Part shown: in pieces, positions 50,945 through 59,615 of the stretch
How positions within the stretch are numbered: position 1 is the stretch's first letter
How the letters are laid out: each line of letters starts with the position of its first letter
Source: Gemmatimonadota bacterium
GTDB taxonomy: Bacteria; Gemmatimonadota; Gemmatimonadetes; Longimicrobiales; Gaopeijiaceae
DNA length: 64,000 nucleotides
Direction of reading: 5' to 3'
Assembly (NCBI GenBank): GCA_022823145.1
Contig: JAJDXS010000004.1
Span: 124,001-188,000 of the forward strand
Program-made: the position numbers and the translations under genes
Notes under the pieces: generated by a model
The model's database searches: none
Told to the model about the DNA's origin: nothing
What the model saw: only the letters and a program-made list of their open reading frames with translations

Positions 50945-51592
50945 GTGAAGCCCGACCCGGACGTCCCGGGGGCGCGGCCACGCCGTGCGGCCAACCCCCG
51001 GCGCCAGATTCTCCTGCTGAAGACCGCCATCTGGGCGATCGGCCTCGCCCCGATCCTGTGGCTCGCGGTCAACTTCTTCCAGCGCAACCTCGGCATCAAT
51101 CCGGTCGAGAAGATCATCCACATCCAGGGCCGCTGGACGCTGGTCTTCCTCCTCGCGGCGATGGCGGTCACCCCCATCCGGCGCCTCACCGGCTGGAACC
51201 GCATCATCCAGGTGCGGCGCCTGATCGGCCTCTTCGCCTTCGCCTACGCCTGCATCCACTTCCTGGCCTACGCCGGGATGGACCAGCTCTTCGCGCTTTC
51301 GTACATCCTCGAGGACGTGCGCGACCGCCGCTACATCACCGCCGGGTTCGCCGGCCTTGTGCTGATGATCCCGCTGGCGGTCACCTCGACACGGGGGTGG
51401 ATCCGGCGCCTCGGCAAGCGCTGGCAGCGTCTGCACCGGCTTGCCTACGTCGCCGCCGGGCTGGGCGTCCTGCACTACTTCTGGAAGGTCAAGGGCGACA
51501 CCTTCTGGCCGCTGGTGGCGGCGCTGACGCTCGCCGGGCTGTTCGCGGTAAGGGTGGCGTACCGGAAGAAGAGGCCGCCCAGGAAGAAGTAA
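50945..51592 (+). CDS. msrQ: Heme-binding inner-membrane subunit MsrQ (YedZ)
   Basis: This 215-aa protein starts at GTG 50945, one base after the msrP stop. About six membrane helices are visible. Candidate heme-ligand His residues lie in AYACIHFLAYAG, WQRLHRLAYVAAGLGVLHYFW and EKIIHIQGRWTL. It passes electrons from the cytoplasm to MsrP, and the ferric-reductase-like transmembrane domain is complete. It ends in a strongly basic tail (RKKRPPRKK). Confidence 0.94.
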   Translation: MKPDPDVPGARPRRAANPRRQILLLKTAIWAIGLAPILWLAVNFFQRNLGINPVEKIIHIQGRWTLVFLLAAMAVTPIRRLTGWNRIIQVRRLIGLFAFAYACIHFLAYAGMDQLFALSYILEDVRDRRYITAGFAGLVLMIPLAVTSTRGWIRRLGKRWQRLHRLAYVAAGLGVLHYFWKVKGDTFWPLVAALTLAGLFAVRVAYRKKRPPRKK

Positions 51593-51773
51593 CATTGAAA
51601 CATGGACGGCGACCTTCCGTTTTTCAGGGATCGGTCGCGGGCCTGGAGTTCCGCCCGGCGGTATCCGGTGGCGGCGCGTCCCCCGGCCTGCTTACGTTTC
51701 GGCGATTGAGGGTGTCGTTGTACCCGGCAGGTCGGGAGGAGCCGACACTCCGCGCAAACGAGTTGGAGGAAGG

Positions 51774-52724
51774 GTGAGGTTGGCACGTTCGAGGTGGCTG
51801 AGGTCGATGCGTGGGCGGGGAAGCGCAGCCGTGCCTGTCGGCTTGCTGGTCCTGGGGGGTGTGCTGGCCGCGGCATGGGCGCAGCCGGGACGCGAAGGCG
51901 GTGCCGAACCCGAACTCGCCGGCCCGGGCCCGGCGGCCATCCCCTCGCACCGCGCGACCCGCTTCATCGCTCCGGTACCCGGCACCGCGGCCGCGAACGC
52001 CCCGGTCGCCCTTCCCTCCACACCATCCGTCGACCCCGCGCAGATTCCTCCGCCTTCCGAGTGGCACGAGTTCTACTTCACGCGCGCGGCGTATTCGTCC
52101 GGCGGCGGGGGCTGGGGACGGCGGCGCAATTCGTGGGCGACGGACTATCCCAAGGCGGACATCCAGTTCCTGACCGTGCTGCAGAGGCTGACCAACCTGG
52201 ACGCCTTCAGTGACGAGAACGCGGTGCTGCTGACCGACGAGAACATCCGGCGGTATCCGTTCCTGTACGCGCTCGAGGTCGGGTACATGAACCTGTCCGA
52301 GGCCGAGGTCGAGGGGCTGCGCGAATACCTGATGGCAGGCGGGTTCCTGGTCATCGACGACTTCTGGGGATCGTACGAGTGGGATGTCTTCGAGTGGAAC
52401 ATCAAGCGGGTTTTCCCGAATCTGCCGATCATCGACCTGGATCTCGAGCACCCCGTCTTCAGCACCTTCTACGACATTGACGAGATCCTGCAGGTGCCGG
52501 CGTACGGGCGCTTCTGGGGGGGCGCGACCTGGGAGCGCGACGGATACACGCCCCACGTGAAGGGGATCGAGGACGAGGAGGGGCGGCTGATGGTCATCAT
52601 CAACTGGAACACCGATCTGGGCGACGCCTGGGAGTGGGCGGAGCAACCCGACTACCCCCTGCAGTACTCCACATTCGCGTTCCAGATGGGCGTCAACATG
52701 ATCATCTACGCGATGAGCCACTGA
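51774..52724 (+). CDS. DUF4159 exported protein (first copy)
   Basis: This 316-aa protein starts at GTG 51774, preceded at very short spacing by GGAGGAAGG. The signal peptide ends AAAWAQP. After a Pro/Ala-rich linker (about residues 40-95) comes the DUF4159 domain: WHEFYFTRAAY, WATDYPKADIQFLTVLQRLTN, YPFLYALEVGYMNLSEAEVEGLREYLMAGGFLVIDDF across several strands, and VNMIIYAMSH at the end. The domain has a class-I glutamine-amidotransferase-like core without an obvious nucleophile. It opens the Bat-type operon and is 4 bp before the next gene. The 181 bp upstream contains no gene. Confidence 0.88.
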   Translation: MRLARSRWLRSMRGRGSAAVPVGLLVLGGVLAAAWAQPGREGGAEPELAGPGPAAIPSHRATRFIAPVPGTAAANAPVALPSTPSVDPAQIPPPSEWHEFYFTRAAYSSGGGGWGRRRNSWATDYPKADIQFLTVLQRLTNLDAFSDENAVLLTDENIRRYPFLYALEVGYMNLSEAEVEGLREYLMAGGFLVIDDFWGSYEWDVFEWNIKRVFPNLPIIDLDLEHPVFSTFYDIDEILQVPAYGRFWGGATWERDGYTPHVKGIEDEEGRLMVIINWNTDLGDAWEWAEQPDYPLQYSTFAFQMGVNMIIYAMSH

Positions 52725-52728
52725 GCAC

Positions 52729-55089
52729 ATGAGCAGCCTCTTCGAGTTCCTCTTCAAGTACCGGCCGGTCCTGTTCCAGGAAGGCGAACTGTCGTTCCTG
52801 TCGCCGTGGCCGGTGACGATGGTTGCGGCGGCGGCGGTGCTGCTGGGCGTGCCGGCGGTGTTGACCTATGCCCTGGCCCGGGGACGGAGCCGGCGGCTCG
52901 ACCGGTGGGTGCTGGGCGGATTGCGCGCGGCGCTCTTCCTGGTGCTGTTCTTCATCGTCATGCAGCCGGCGCTGGTGCTGACCTCGGTGGTGCCGCAGCG
53001 GAACTTCCTCGCGGTGCTGGTCGACGACTCGCGGAGCATGACGATCGACGACCGCGACGGGACCTCGCGCGCGGCCAAGGCGGCCGCGCTGCTCGACCCG
53101 GATGGCGATCTGGTCGGCGCGCTCGAGGAGAGGTTCGCGCTGCGCTACTTCCGCTTCTCGGCGTCGGCGGGGCGGGTCGACGCGGTGGGCGGACTCGGCT
53201 TCGACGGGAGCCGCACCCGGATCGGCAGCGCGCTCGCCCATGCGCGGGACGAGCTGCAGGGGGTGCCGCTCTCCGGGATCGTGGTCGTGTCGGACGGGGG
53301 CGACAACACCGACGAGGCGATCGGAGATGCGCTGCTTCCGTTGCGGGCGGCTTCGGTTCCGGTCTTCACCGTCGGGGTGGGCGACGAGGAGATGGAGGCC
53401 GACGTACAGGCGAGCCGGGTCGATGTGCCCGAGACGGCGCTGACCGGCACCTCGATGGTGGTCAACGTGATGGTCGACTCGCGCGGCTACGCCGGGAGGA
53501 CGGTTCCGATCGTCGTCGAGGACATGGGGCGGATCGTCACGACTGAAATGGTGACGCTCCCGGCTGACGGGCAGCCTCTGGTGGCGCCGGTTGCGATCAC
53601 GCTTGAGACGCCGGGGGCGCGCGAACTCGCCTTCCGCATCCCGGGACAGTCGGGCGAGAGGGTGCTGGAGAACAACGTGCTGCACTCGGTGGTGCAGGTG
53701 CGCGACCGCACCGAGAAGATCCTCTACTTCGAGGGCGAGCCGCGCCACGAGGTCGCCTTCATGCTGCGGGCCGTGCGCGCGGACGAGAACCTGCAGGTGG
53801 TGCTGCTGCAGCGCACCGCCGAGAACAAGTTCTTCCGGCGCAACCTCGACGACCCGCTCGAACTGGTCGAGGGCTTTCCCACGACCCGCGAGGACCTCTA
53901 CCGGTACCGCGCGCTCGTCCTGGGCTCGATCGAGGCCAGCTTCTTCACGCACGACCAGCTCGGCATGATGGCCGACTTCGTGAGCGAGCGCGGGGGCACG
54001 CTCCTCATGCTGGGAGGCCGCCGCGCCCTGGCGGAGGGCGGCTACAAGGGCACGCCGCTCGAGGATGTCCTGCCCGTCGTGCTGGACGAACCCGCGGGGT
54101 CGACGCCCACCGAGCGGCTCGCCTTCGTGAAGGTGTCGCCGACCCCCGGCGGCGCGAACCATCCGATCACGCGGATCGAGGGCACCGTCGAGGAGTCGGC
54201 CGCGCGCTGGGACTCGCTGCCTCCGGTTTCCACCACCAACCTGATCACCGAGCTCAAGCCCGGCGCGACCGAACTGCTGCAGGGCGTCGTGGTGGAGAGC
54301 CCCGGGGCCGCTCCGGGCGCGGTGGGCGCGGCGGGCGGGGACGAGGGCGACGCGGTCCTGGAGAGCGCCGGCAGCTCCGATGACCGCGTGGTCATGGCTT
54401 TTCAGCGCTACGGCAGGGGCCGCTCGATGGTGCTGGCCGTCCAGGACACCTGGCTCTGGCAGATGGACTCGACGGTGCCGCTCGAAGACCTGAGTCACGA
54501 AAACTTCTGGCGGCAGCTGATGCGCTGGCTGGTCGCGGAGACGCCCGACCCGGTGGAGGCCGCTCCCGCGCAGGTCACGGTCGAAGCCGGCGAGCCCGTC
54601 ACCCTCGAAGCGACGGTGCTGGACGCCGGGTTCGTGGAGGTCAACGGCGCTGCCGTCAACGCCCGTGTCACGTTGCCGACCGGCGAGACCCGCGACGTCC
54701 CCATGGAGTGGTCGGTCTCGGAAGACGGCCGCTACACCGCCGACTTCACCCCCGACATGGACGGCATCTTCGAGGTCTCGGTCGATGCGGGCCGCGACAC
54801 CGTCACCTTCGGCAACGCCGAGACGAGCGTGCGGGTGGCGCCGGGCACCGGGGAGTTCCGGGATCCCCGCCAGCGCGTGAGCCTGATGGAGCGCATCGCC
54901 GAGGAGACGGGCGGCCGCTACTATACGCCCGAGACCGCGGCCAACCTGCCCGAGGACCTGCAGTTCACCGGCGGCGGCGTGACCGTGACGGAGGAGCGCG
55001 ACCTCTGGGACATGCCGATCCTCTTCCTGCTGCTGGCCGGGCTGATGGGGGGCGAGTGGGCGTACCGGCGGAAGAGGGGGCTGGCTTGA
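52729..55089 (+). CDS. Membrane-anchored vWA and amidotransferase-like protein (BatA/BatB-like)
   Basis: This 786-aa protein starts at ATG 52729. Two N-terminal helices (about residues 27-48 and 62-84) precede a von Willebrand A domain. Its MIDAS loop reads VLVDDSRSMTI, with VVVSDGGDNTDEAI later and SVPVFTVGVGDEEM as the last strand. Residues about 330-470 form a glutamine-amidotransferase-like domain (ILYFEGEPRHEVAFMLRAV, MMADFVSERGGTLLMLGG). Beta domains follow, then GGRYYTPETAANLP and a C-terminal helix (LFLLLAGLMGGEWAYRRKRG). It is a giant relative of BatA-type aerotolerance proteins. Its stop overlaps the next start (TTGA). Confidence 0.85.
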   Translation: MSSLFEFLFKYRPVLFQEGELSFLSPWPVTMVAAAAVLLGVPAVLTYALARGRSRRLDRWVLGGLRAALFLVLFFIVMQPALVLTSVVPQRNFLAVLVDDSRSMTIDDRDGTSRAAKAAALLDPDGDLVGALEERFALRYFRFSASAGRVDAVGGLGFDGSRTRIGSALAHARDELQGVPLSGIVVVSDGGDNTDEAIGDALLPLRAASVPVFTVGVGDEEMEADVQASRVDVPETALTGTSMVVNVMVDSRGYAGRTVPIVVEDMGRIVTTEMVTLPADGQPLVAPVAITLETPGARELAFRIPGQSGERVLENNVLHSVVQVRDRTEKILYFEGEPRHEVAFMLRAVRADENLQVVLLQRTAENKFFRRNLDDPLELVEGFPTTREDLYRYRALVLGSIEASFFTHDQLGMMADFVSERGGTLLMLGGRRALAEGGYKGTPLEDVLPVVLDEPAGSTPTERLAFVKVSPTPGGANHPITRIEGTVEESAARWDSLPPVSTTNLITELKPGATELLQGVVVESPGAAPGAVGAAGGDEGDAVLESAGSSDDRVVMAFQRYGRGRSMVLAVQDTWLWQMDSTVPLEDLSHENFWRQLMRWLVAETPDPVEAAPAQVTVEAGEPVTLEATVLDAGFVEVNGAAVNARVTLPTGETRDVPMEWSVSEDGRYTADFTPDMDGIFEVSVDAGRDTVTFGNAETSVRVAPGTGEFRDPRQRVSLMERIAEETGGRYYTPETAANLPEDLQFTGGGVTVTEERDLWDMPILFLLLAGLMGGEWAYRRKRGLA

Positions 55090-56105
55090 AGGGTCGGGTG
55101 GCAACGCCGCTGGGCCTGGCCGCGGTGGCCGTCGTCGCCCTTCTTCCGCCCACCGTCTCGGCCCAGAACACGCACATCCTGCTGATCTCGGGGCTTGGGG
55201 GCGATCCCGAATACACGGAAGCCTTTCACGGGTGGCTCAGCCGGTTTGCCGATGCGGCGACCGAGAAGTACGGCGTCCCGGCCGAGCGGATCACGTATCT
55301 GGGCGAGAGGACCGAGCTGGACCCGACGCGGATTCGCGCGCGGTCGACCGCCGACAACATCCGCGCGGCCTTCGTCGAGATCGGCGCGGCAATGGCACCC
55401 GCCGACGAACTGGTCGTGCTGCTGGCAGGGCACGGGACGTTCCGCAACAACGAGGCCAGGTTCAACATTCCGGGCCCGGATCTGTCGCCCGCCGACATCG
55501 ACGGGCTTCTCGACGGGCTGGGCCAGCGCCGCATCACCTTCGTCAACACCGCGACGGCGTCCGGGCCCTTCGTGTCCGCGCTGTCGGCACCCAACCGGGC
55601 GATCATCACCGCCACCCGGAGCGGGCGCGAGCGCAACATGACCCGCTTCGGGCTGTATTTCGTGGACGCGTTCGCCGACGAGGGCGCCGACGTGGACAAG
55701 GACGCACGCGTCTCGATGCTGGAGGCCTTCGGCTATGCGGTGCGAGAGGTGGAGCGCGAATACGAGGGCGACAATCTGCTGCTCACCGAGCACGCGGTCC
55801 TGGACGACAACGGCGACGGCGAGGGCAGCCGCGAGCTGGACGATCTGGCGGGTGACGGCACGCTGGCGCGGATGGTCTTCCTGGGGTCGGTCGGGGGCGC
55901 GGCGGGTGGAGGGGCCGTGTCGCCGGAGCTGCGCGCGCTCCACGAGGAGAAGGCCGAGATCGAGGGTCGGATCGCGGACTTGCGGCGGGTGAAGGCGCAG
56001 CTGCCGCTCGAGCGCTACGAGAACGAGCTGGAGGAGCTCCTGATCGAACTGGCGCTCAAGAACAGGGAGATTCGGGCAGCGGGCGGGAGTGGCGGGTCCG
56101 CCTAG
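55086..56105 (+). CDS. Exported caspase/C13-like protein with degenerate active site
   Basis: The protein is 339 aa from TTG 55086 (TTGA overlap); GTG 55098 is an alternative. A signal peptide (ending TVSAQN) leads into HILLISGLGGDPEYTEAFHGWL. DELVVLLAGHGTF keeps the catalytic His region of C13/caspase-like peptidases. The following strand, ITFVNTATASGPFVSALSAPNRAIITATRSG, has Thr/Ala where the catalytic Cys (D.C.SG) should be. The remaining fold (FGLYFVDAF, LEAFGYAVREVE) is intact. A coiled-coil tail (about 285-330) follows. It is probably a non-catalytic binding module in the Bat complex. It shares the stop bases CTAG with the convergent PIN toxin gene. Confidence 0.78.
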   Translation: MKGRVATPLGLAAVAVVALLPPTVSAQNTHILLISGLGGDPEYTEAFHGWLSRFADAATEKYGVPAERITYLGERTELDPTRIRARSTADNIRAAFVEIGAAMAPADELVVLLAGHGTFRNNEARFNIPGPDLSPADIDGLLDGLGQRRITFVNTATASGPFVSALSAPNRAIITATRSGRERNMTRFGLYFVDAFADEGADVDKDARVSMLEAFGYAVREVEREYEGDNLLLTEHAVLDDNGDGEGSRELDDLAGDGTLARMVFLGSVGGAAGGGAVSPELRALHEEKAEIEGRIADLRRVKAQLPLERYENELEELLIELALKNREIRAAGGSGGSA

Positions 56106-56479
56106 CCCGGGACGCTCCGATACTCCACCTCCTCCAACCCCTCGAAGTCTGCGTCCTGCGTCCAGAGCGTCGCCTCGTGGGCGCGTGCGGTGGCCAGGAT
56201 GATGCTGTCCGCCATGGGCAGGCCGGATTCGGTGCTCAACTCCGCCGCGGCGATCGCCAGGTTGGCGTCGAGGTCGATGACCGTTCCACGCTGCATTTGC
56301 GCCACGGCGTACAGGGCCGAGTCGAGATCTCGCTGGCCCCGGATCCTCTTGAAGACCTCGGAGAGCGTGACGCTCGGCACGATCAGCTGCTCGGTTTCGA
56401 AGATGACTTCGGCGAACTCGCCCGCGTTGGGCCCGTCGGCGAAGTATTCCAGCCAGGCGGACGAGTCGACGACGTTCAC
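56102..56479 (-). CDS. PIN-domain toxin (VapC-like) paired with AbrB antitoxin
   Basis: This 125-aa protein starts at GTG 56477-56479, overlapping the antitoxin stop (GTGA). The PIN acidic set is complete: Asp5 (VVDSSAWLEYF), Glu41 (LSEVFKRI), Asp91 (MADSIILATA) and Asp109/Asp111 (TQDADF). Length is typical of VapC ribonucleases. It lies in the opposite direction to the surrounding operon. Confidence 0.88.
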   Translation of the reverse strand: MNVVDSSAWLEYFADGPNAGEFAEVIFETEQLIVPSVTLSEVFKRIRGQRDLDSALYAVAQMQRGTVIDLDANLAIAAAELSTESGLPMADSIILATARAHEATLWTQDADFEGLEEVEYRSVPG

Positions 56480-56682
56480 ACCCGGTCTCCCTCGCGTGGA
56501 ACCGTGGTGCCGATGCCCCGAACGAACCCGCGTGCGGCCTCAATCGGCTTGAGGGGAATCAGTTCCACACGTCCCTTGAAAGGGAGCGCCTGCACCTTTT
56601 GGCCCGGGCGGAGGTCGAGCTGTTCGCGCACGTCGCGCGGAATCACGATCTGGTAACGGGAAGAGATGGTGACGACGGACAT
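56476..56682 (-). CDS. AbrB/MazE-type antitoxin
   Basis: This 68-aa protein starts at ATG 56680-56682 with GGAGACC upstream. The swapped-hairpin barrel signature is clear: VVTISSRYQIVIPRDVREQLDLRPGQKVQALPF. The tail (VELIPLKPIEAARGFVRGIG) binds the toxin. It should neutralise the PIN ribonuclease and autoregulate. Three evenly spaced GCAAGACG words lie 79-148 bp upstream (56761-56830). Confidence 0.88.
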   Translation of the reverse strand: MSVVTISSRYQIVIPRDVREQLDLRPGQKVQALPFKGRVELIPLKPIEAARGFVRGIGTTVPREGDRV

Positions 56683-56760
56683 GAGGTCTCCGGGCGGGAA
56701 TCGGTCACGGATGCGGGACGGCAGACTGCCGCAACACCATATGCAGCTGGATTGTCGATT

Positions 56761-56830
56761 GCAAGACGGGTTGGTTATCGATACAACAACCGCAAGACGA
56801 CTGTGGCAACGATGGCCATAGTGCAAGACG
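56761..56830. repeat. Three GCAAGACG direct repeats at exact 31-bp spacing
   Basis: GCAAGACG occurs at 56761-56768, 56792-56799 and 56823-56830. Start-to-start distance is 31 bp both times, close to three turns of B-DNA, so the copies face one side of the helix. CGAT also recurs at the same offset in the first two intervals, and the first interval contains an AT-rich TTATCGATA segment. The array fills the divergent region between the AbrB/PIN module and the TPR gene. A cooperative operator, iteron-like, is the natural reading. Confidence 0.55.
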
Positions 56831-56864
56831 TGCATCCCCACGGGGTCCTGGACGAGTCAACGGA

Positions 56865-59615
56865 ATGAAGCCTCAAGTGGTAGCCACCAAGCCCCTCCCG
56901 TCACACCTTATCCGTATGTGTGGAATCCAGATCGGTCCGTCCCGCGACCGCGAGCCGTCAAGTGGTGGCCGACGTCTCGTCACGGCAGCAATCCCCGCGC
57001 TGGCGATCCTGTTCGGTGCCTTGCCTGGCACCGTCGTGCTCGCCCAGGACGCCGACGGCTTTGCCGCCCTCCGCGCGGGGCGCTACGACGAAGCCGTGCG
57101 GGCGCTGCGGGGGCCGGCACTCGACGGTGACGGGGCCGCGCTGTCCGGGTGGGTGACCGCGCTGCGCGAGACCGGGGACTACGAGGGCGCGGCAGAGGCA
57201 GCCGAGAGGGGAGTGGAGCGCGGGGTGCGGGGGGCGCGGGCGCTGCTGGGAGCCGCGCTCATGGACGTCGGCCGGGTGGACGAGGCGCAGGCCGTGCTCG
57301 AGGAAGGGTCGGGGGAGGGCGGCGCGGCCGGCGCGGCGGCGCGGGTCGAGCTGGGCATCCTGCTCTACCGCTACGGCGACCGGGAGAGGGCCCGCGCCCT
57401 CTTCGACGGCTTCATCGACTACTACAACACCGCGTCGAACCTCTCGGCGGCGGAACTCACGGCGGTGGGGAGGGCGCTCCTCCAGCTTTCCCGCTGGAAT
57501 TACGAGTACGCGCACGACGCCCTGCTGGCCCTCGACGAGGCCGTCGAGGCGGGCCCACGGGACCACGCCGCCCGCCTGGCGAGCGGCGAGCTTTTCCTCG
57601 AACGCTACGACGCTCGCGAGGCCGCGGCCGCCTTCGGCGAGATTCTTCGGCAGAACCCGTCGCACGCGGCCGCGCGGCTGGGCCTGGCCCGGGTCGCGCG
57701 CCTTGAGGGGGGCGGCGACGCGGAAGCCGACCTCGAGGCCGCGCTCGCCACCAACCCCAACCTGGCCGGGGCCCGGACCCTGCTGTCGCGGATCCGCCTG
57801 ATGCACGGCAACCGCCAAGCGGCGATGGAAGAAGTGGACAAGGTCCTCGAGGTCAACGGCGGCGACCTGGGAGCGCTCGGCACCAAAGCCGCGATCCTCC
57901 ACCTTTCCGGCGACGCCGCCGGATTCGAAGCCGTCATGCGGCAGGTGCGCTCCCTCACCGCGATGCCCACGACCCCGCTGGTGCTCCTGGCCGAGCTCGC
58001 CGCCGATCACCGCAAGTACGGCGAGGCCCTGTCCTTCGCGCGCCAGGCGACCGAGGCCGATCCCGGCAGCTGGACCGGATGGGGGCTCATGGGACTGAAC
58101 CAGGTGCGGCTGGGCCAGGTCGACGAAGGTCGCGTGAACCTGGAGCGGGCATTCGCCGGCGATCCCTTCAACCTCTGGTTCAAGAACACCCTCGACCTGC
58201 TCGACACCTTCGTGGAGTACCGAGTGGTCTCGACGCTGAACTTCGACCTCGTGCTGCACGAGTCCGAGGCCGATCTGCTGGCGCCGTACATGGAGCCGAT
58301 CGCCGAACGCGCCTTCGCCGAGATGTCGCGGCGGTACGGGGCAGCGCCCCCCGGACCCATCCGGGTCGAGGTCTACCCGCGCCACGCCGACTTCTCGGTC
58401 CGCACGGTCGGCCTGGTGGGGATCGGGGCCCTGGGTGTGAGCTTCGGGCCCGCGCTTGCCATCGACTCGCCGGCGGCTCGCGGCCGGGGCGAATTCAACT
58501 GGGCGTCGACGCTATGGCACGAAATCGCGCACTCGTTCCACCTGGCGGTGTCCGAAAACGAGGTGCCGCGGTGGTTCTCGGAGGGGCTGGCGGTGCACGA
58601 ACAGCGCAAGGGCAATCCCGGATGGGGCCATCAGCCGGGCGTGGGGTTCATCCGCTCGCTGGCCCTGGACGAGCTGCGTCCGGTGAGCGAACTCGACCGG
58701 GGGTTCTCCAGTCCCCGCCATCCGGGCGAGGTGATCGACAGCTACTACCAGGCGTCGCTCGTCTTCGAAGTCGTCGAGGAGCGGCACGGATTCCCCGCGA
58801 TCGTCGAGATGCTCCGCGCCTACCGCGACGGGGCCACGAACGAAGAGGCGTTCGAGCGCGCACTCGGGGTCGGATTGGAGGGTTTTGACAGGGAGTTCGA
58901 GGCCTTCCTCAAGGACCGCTTCGCCGCTGCGGTGCAATCGGTAGGCGGTGAGCCTGCGGGGATGGTAGCGCCGGCCGAAGTGCTGGGTCCGCCGGACGTG
59001 GCCACCCTCGAGGCCGAGGTGGCGCGGAACCCGCGCCGGTTCGGCCCCCGCATGGCGCTGGGCGACGCGCTGTTCGACGAAGGCCGCACGGCCGAGGCGG
59101 CGGAGCACTACGAGGTCGCACTCGAGCTCTTCCCGCAATACGGCGGCCCCGACGGCGCGCACTGGTTCCTGGGCCGGATCCGGCAGGAAGAGGGCGACGC
59201 GGCGGCGGCCATCCGACACTACCGCGCCCTGCTGCGCCTCAACGAGAGCCACTACGACGCCCGCCGCGCGCTTGCCAGGGTGCTCTACGACTCGGGCGAC
59301 GAGGCGGGCGCAGCCGAAGCGCTCCGCGACCTCGCGCACGTCCACCCCTACGAGATCGAGGATCACGAGCGCGTGGCGCTGCTGATGGAGGAGGCCGGCG
59401 ATCTCGAGGCCGCGGCCCTCGAACGGCGCGCCGTGATCGCGCTCGACCCGGTCGACCGCGCCACGGCCCACTACGAGCTGGCCCGCGTGCTGCACCTGAA
59501 TGGAGACCGCAGGGCGGCGCGCAGTGCGGTGCTCGCGGCGCTGGAGATCGCGCCGAACTACGAGGAAGCCCTCGATCTGCTGCTTGAACTGCGCCGCGAG
59601 GGACCGGGCCGGTGA
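56865..59615 (+). CDS. TPR-repeat protein with MA-clan metallopeptidase domain
   Basis: The protein is 916 aa from ATG 56865; ATG 56916 (MCGIQIGPSRD) is an equally good start just before the signal peptide, which ends VVLAQ. Residues about 70-430 are tetratricopeptide repeats (FAALRAGRYDEAVRALRG, ASGELFLERYDAREAAAAFGEILRQNP). A gluzincin-type domain follows with HEIAHSFHL (His552, Glu553, His556) and the third ligand in WFSEGLAVHE (Glu573). More TPRs run from about 710 to the end. The zinc site is complete, so it is probably an active periplasmic peptidase scaffolded by TPRs. Its stop overlaps the next start. Confidence 0.85.
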   Translation: MKPQVVATKPLPSHLIRMCGIQIGPSRDREPSSGGRRLVTAAIPALAILFGALPGTVVLAQDADGFAALRAGRYDEAVRALRGPALDGDGAALSGWVTALRETGDYEGAAEAAERGVERGVRGARALLGAALMDVGRVDEAQAVLEEGSGEGGAAGAAARVELGILLYRYGDRERARALFDGFIDYYNTASNLSAAELTAVGRALLQLSRWNYEYAHDALLALDEAVEAGPRDHAARLASGELFLERYDAREAAAAFGEILRQNPSHAAARLGLARVARLEGGGDAEADLEAALATNPNLAGARTLLSRIRLMHGNRQAAMEEVDKVLEVNGGDLGALGTKAAILHLSGDAAGFEAVMRQVRSLTAMPTTPLVLLAELAADHRKYGEALSFARQATEADPGSWTGWGLMGLNQVRLGQVDEGRVNLERAFAGDPFNLWFKNTLDLLDTFVEYRVVSTLNFDLVLHESEADLLAPYMEPIAERAFAEMSRRYGAAPPGPIRVEVYPRHADFSVRTVGLVGIGALGVSFGPALAIDSPAARGRGEFNWASTLWHEIAHSFHLAVSENEVPRWFSEGLAVHEQRKGNPGWGHQPGVGFIRSLALDELRPVSELDRGFSSPRHPGEVIDSYYQASLVFEVVEERHGFPAIVEMLRAYRDGATNEEAFERALGVGLEGFDREFEAFLKDRFAAAVQSVGGEPAGMVAPAEVLGPPDVATLEAEVARNPRRFGPRMALGDALFDEGRTAEAAEHYEVALELFPQYGGPDGAHWFLGRIRQEEGDAAAAIRHYRALLRLNESHYDARRALARVLYDSGDEAGAAEALRDLAHVHPYEIEDHERVALLMEEAGDLEAAALERRAVIALDPVDRATAHYELARVLHLNGDRRAARSAVLAALEIAPNYEEALDLLLELRREGPGR

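Noticed and set aside
51712..51748. GTGTCG/CGACAC inverted repeat upstream of the first DUF4159 gene
   Set aside because: Short arms with a long GC-rich spacer; expected by chance in this composition.
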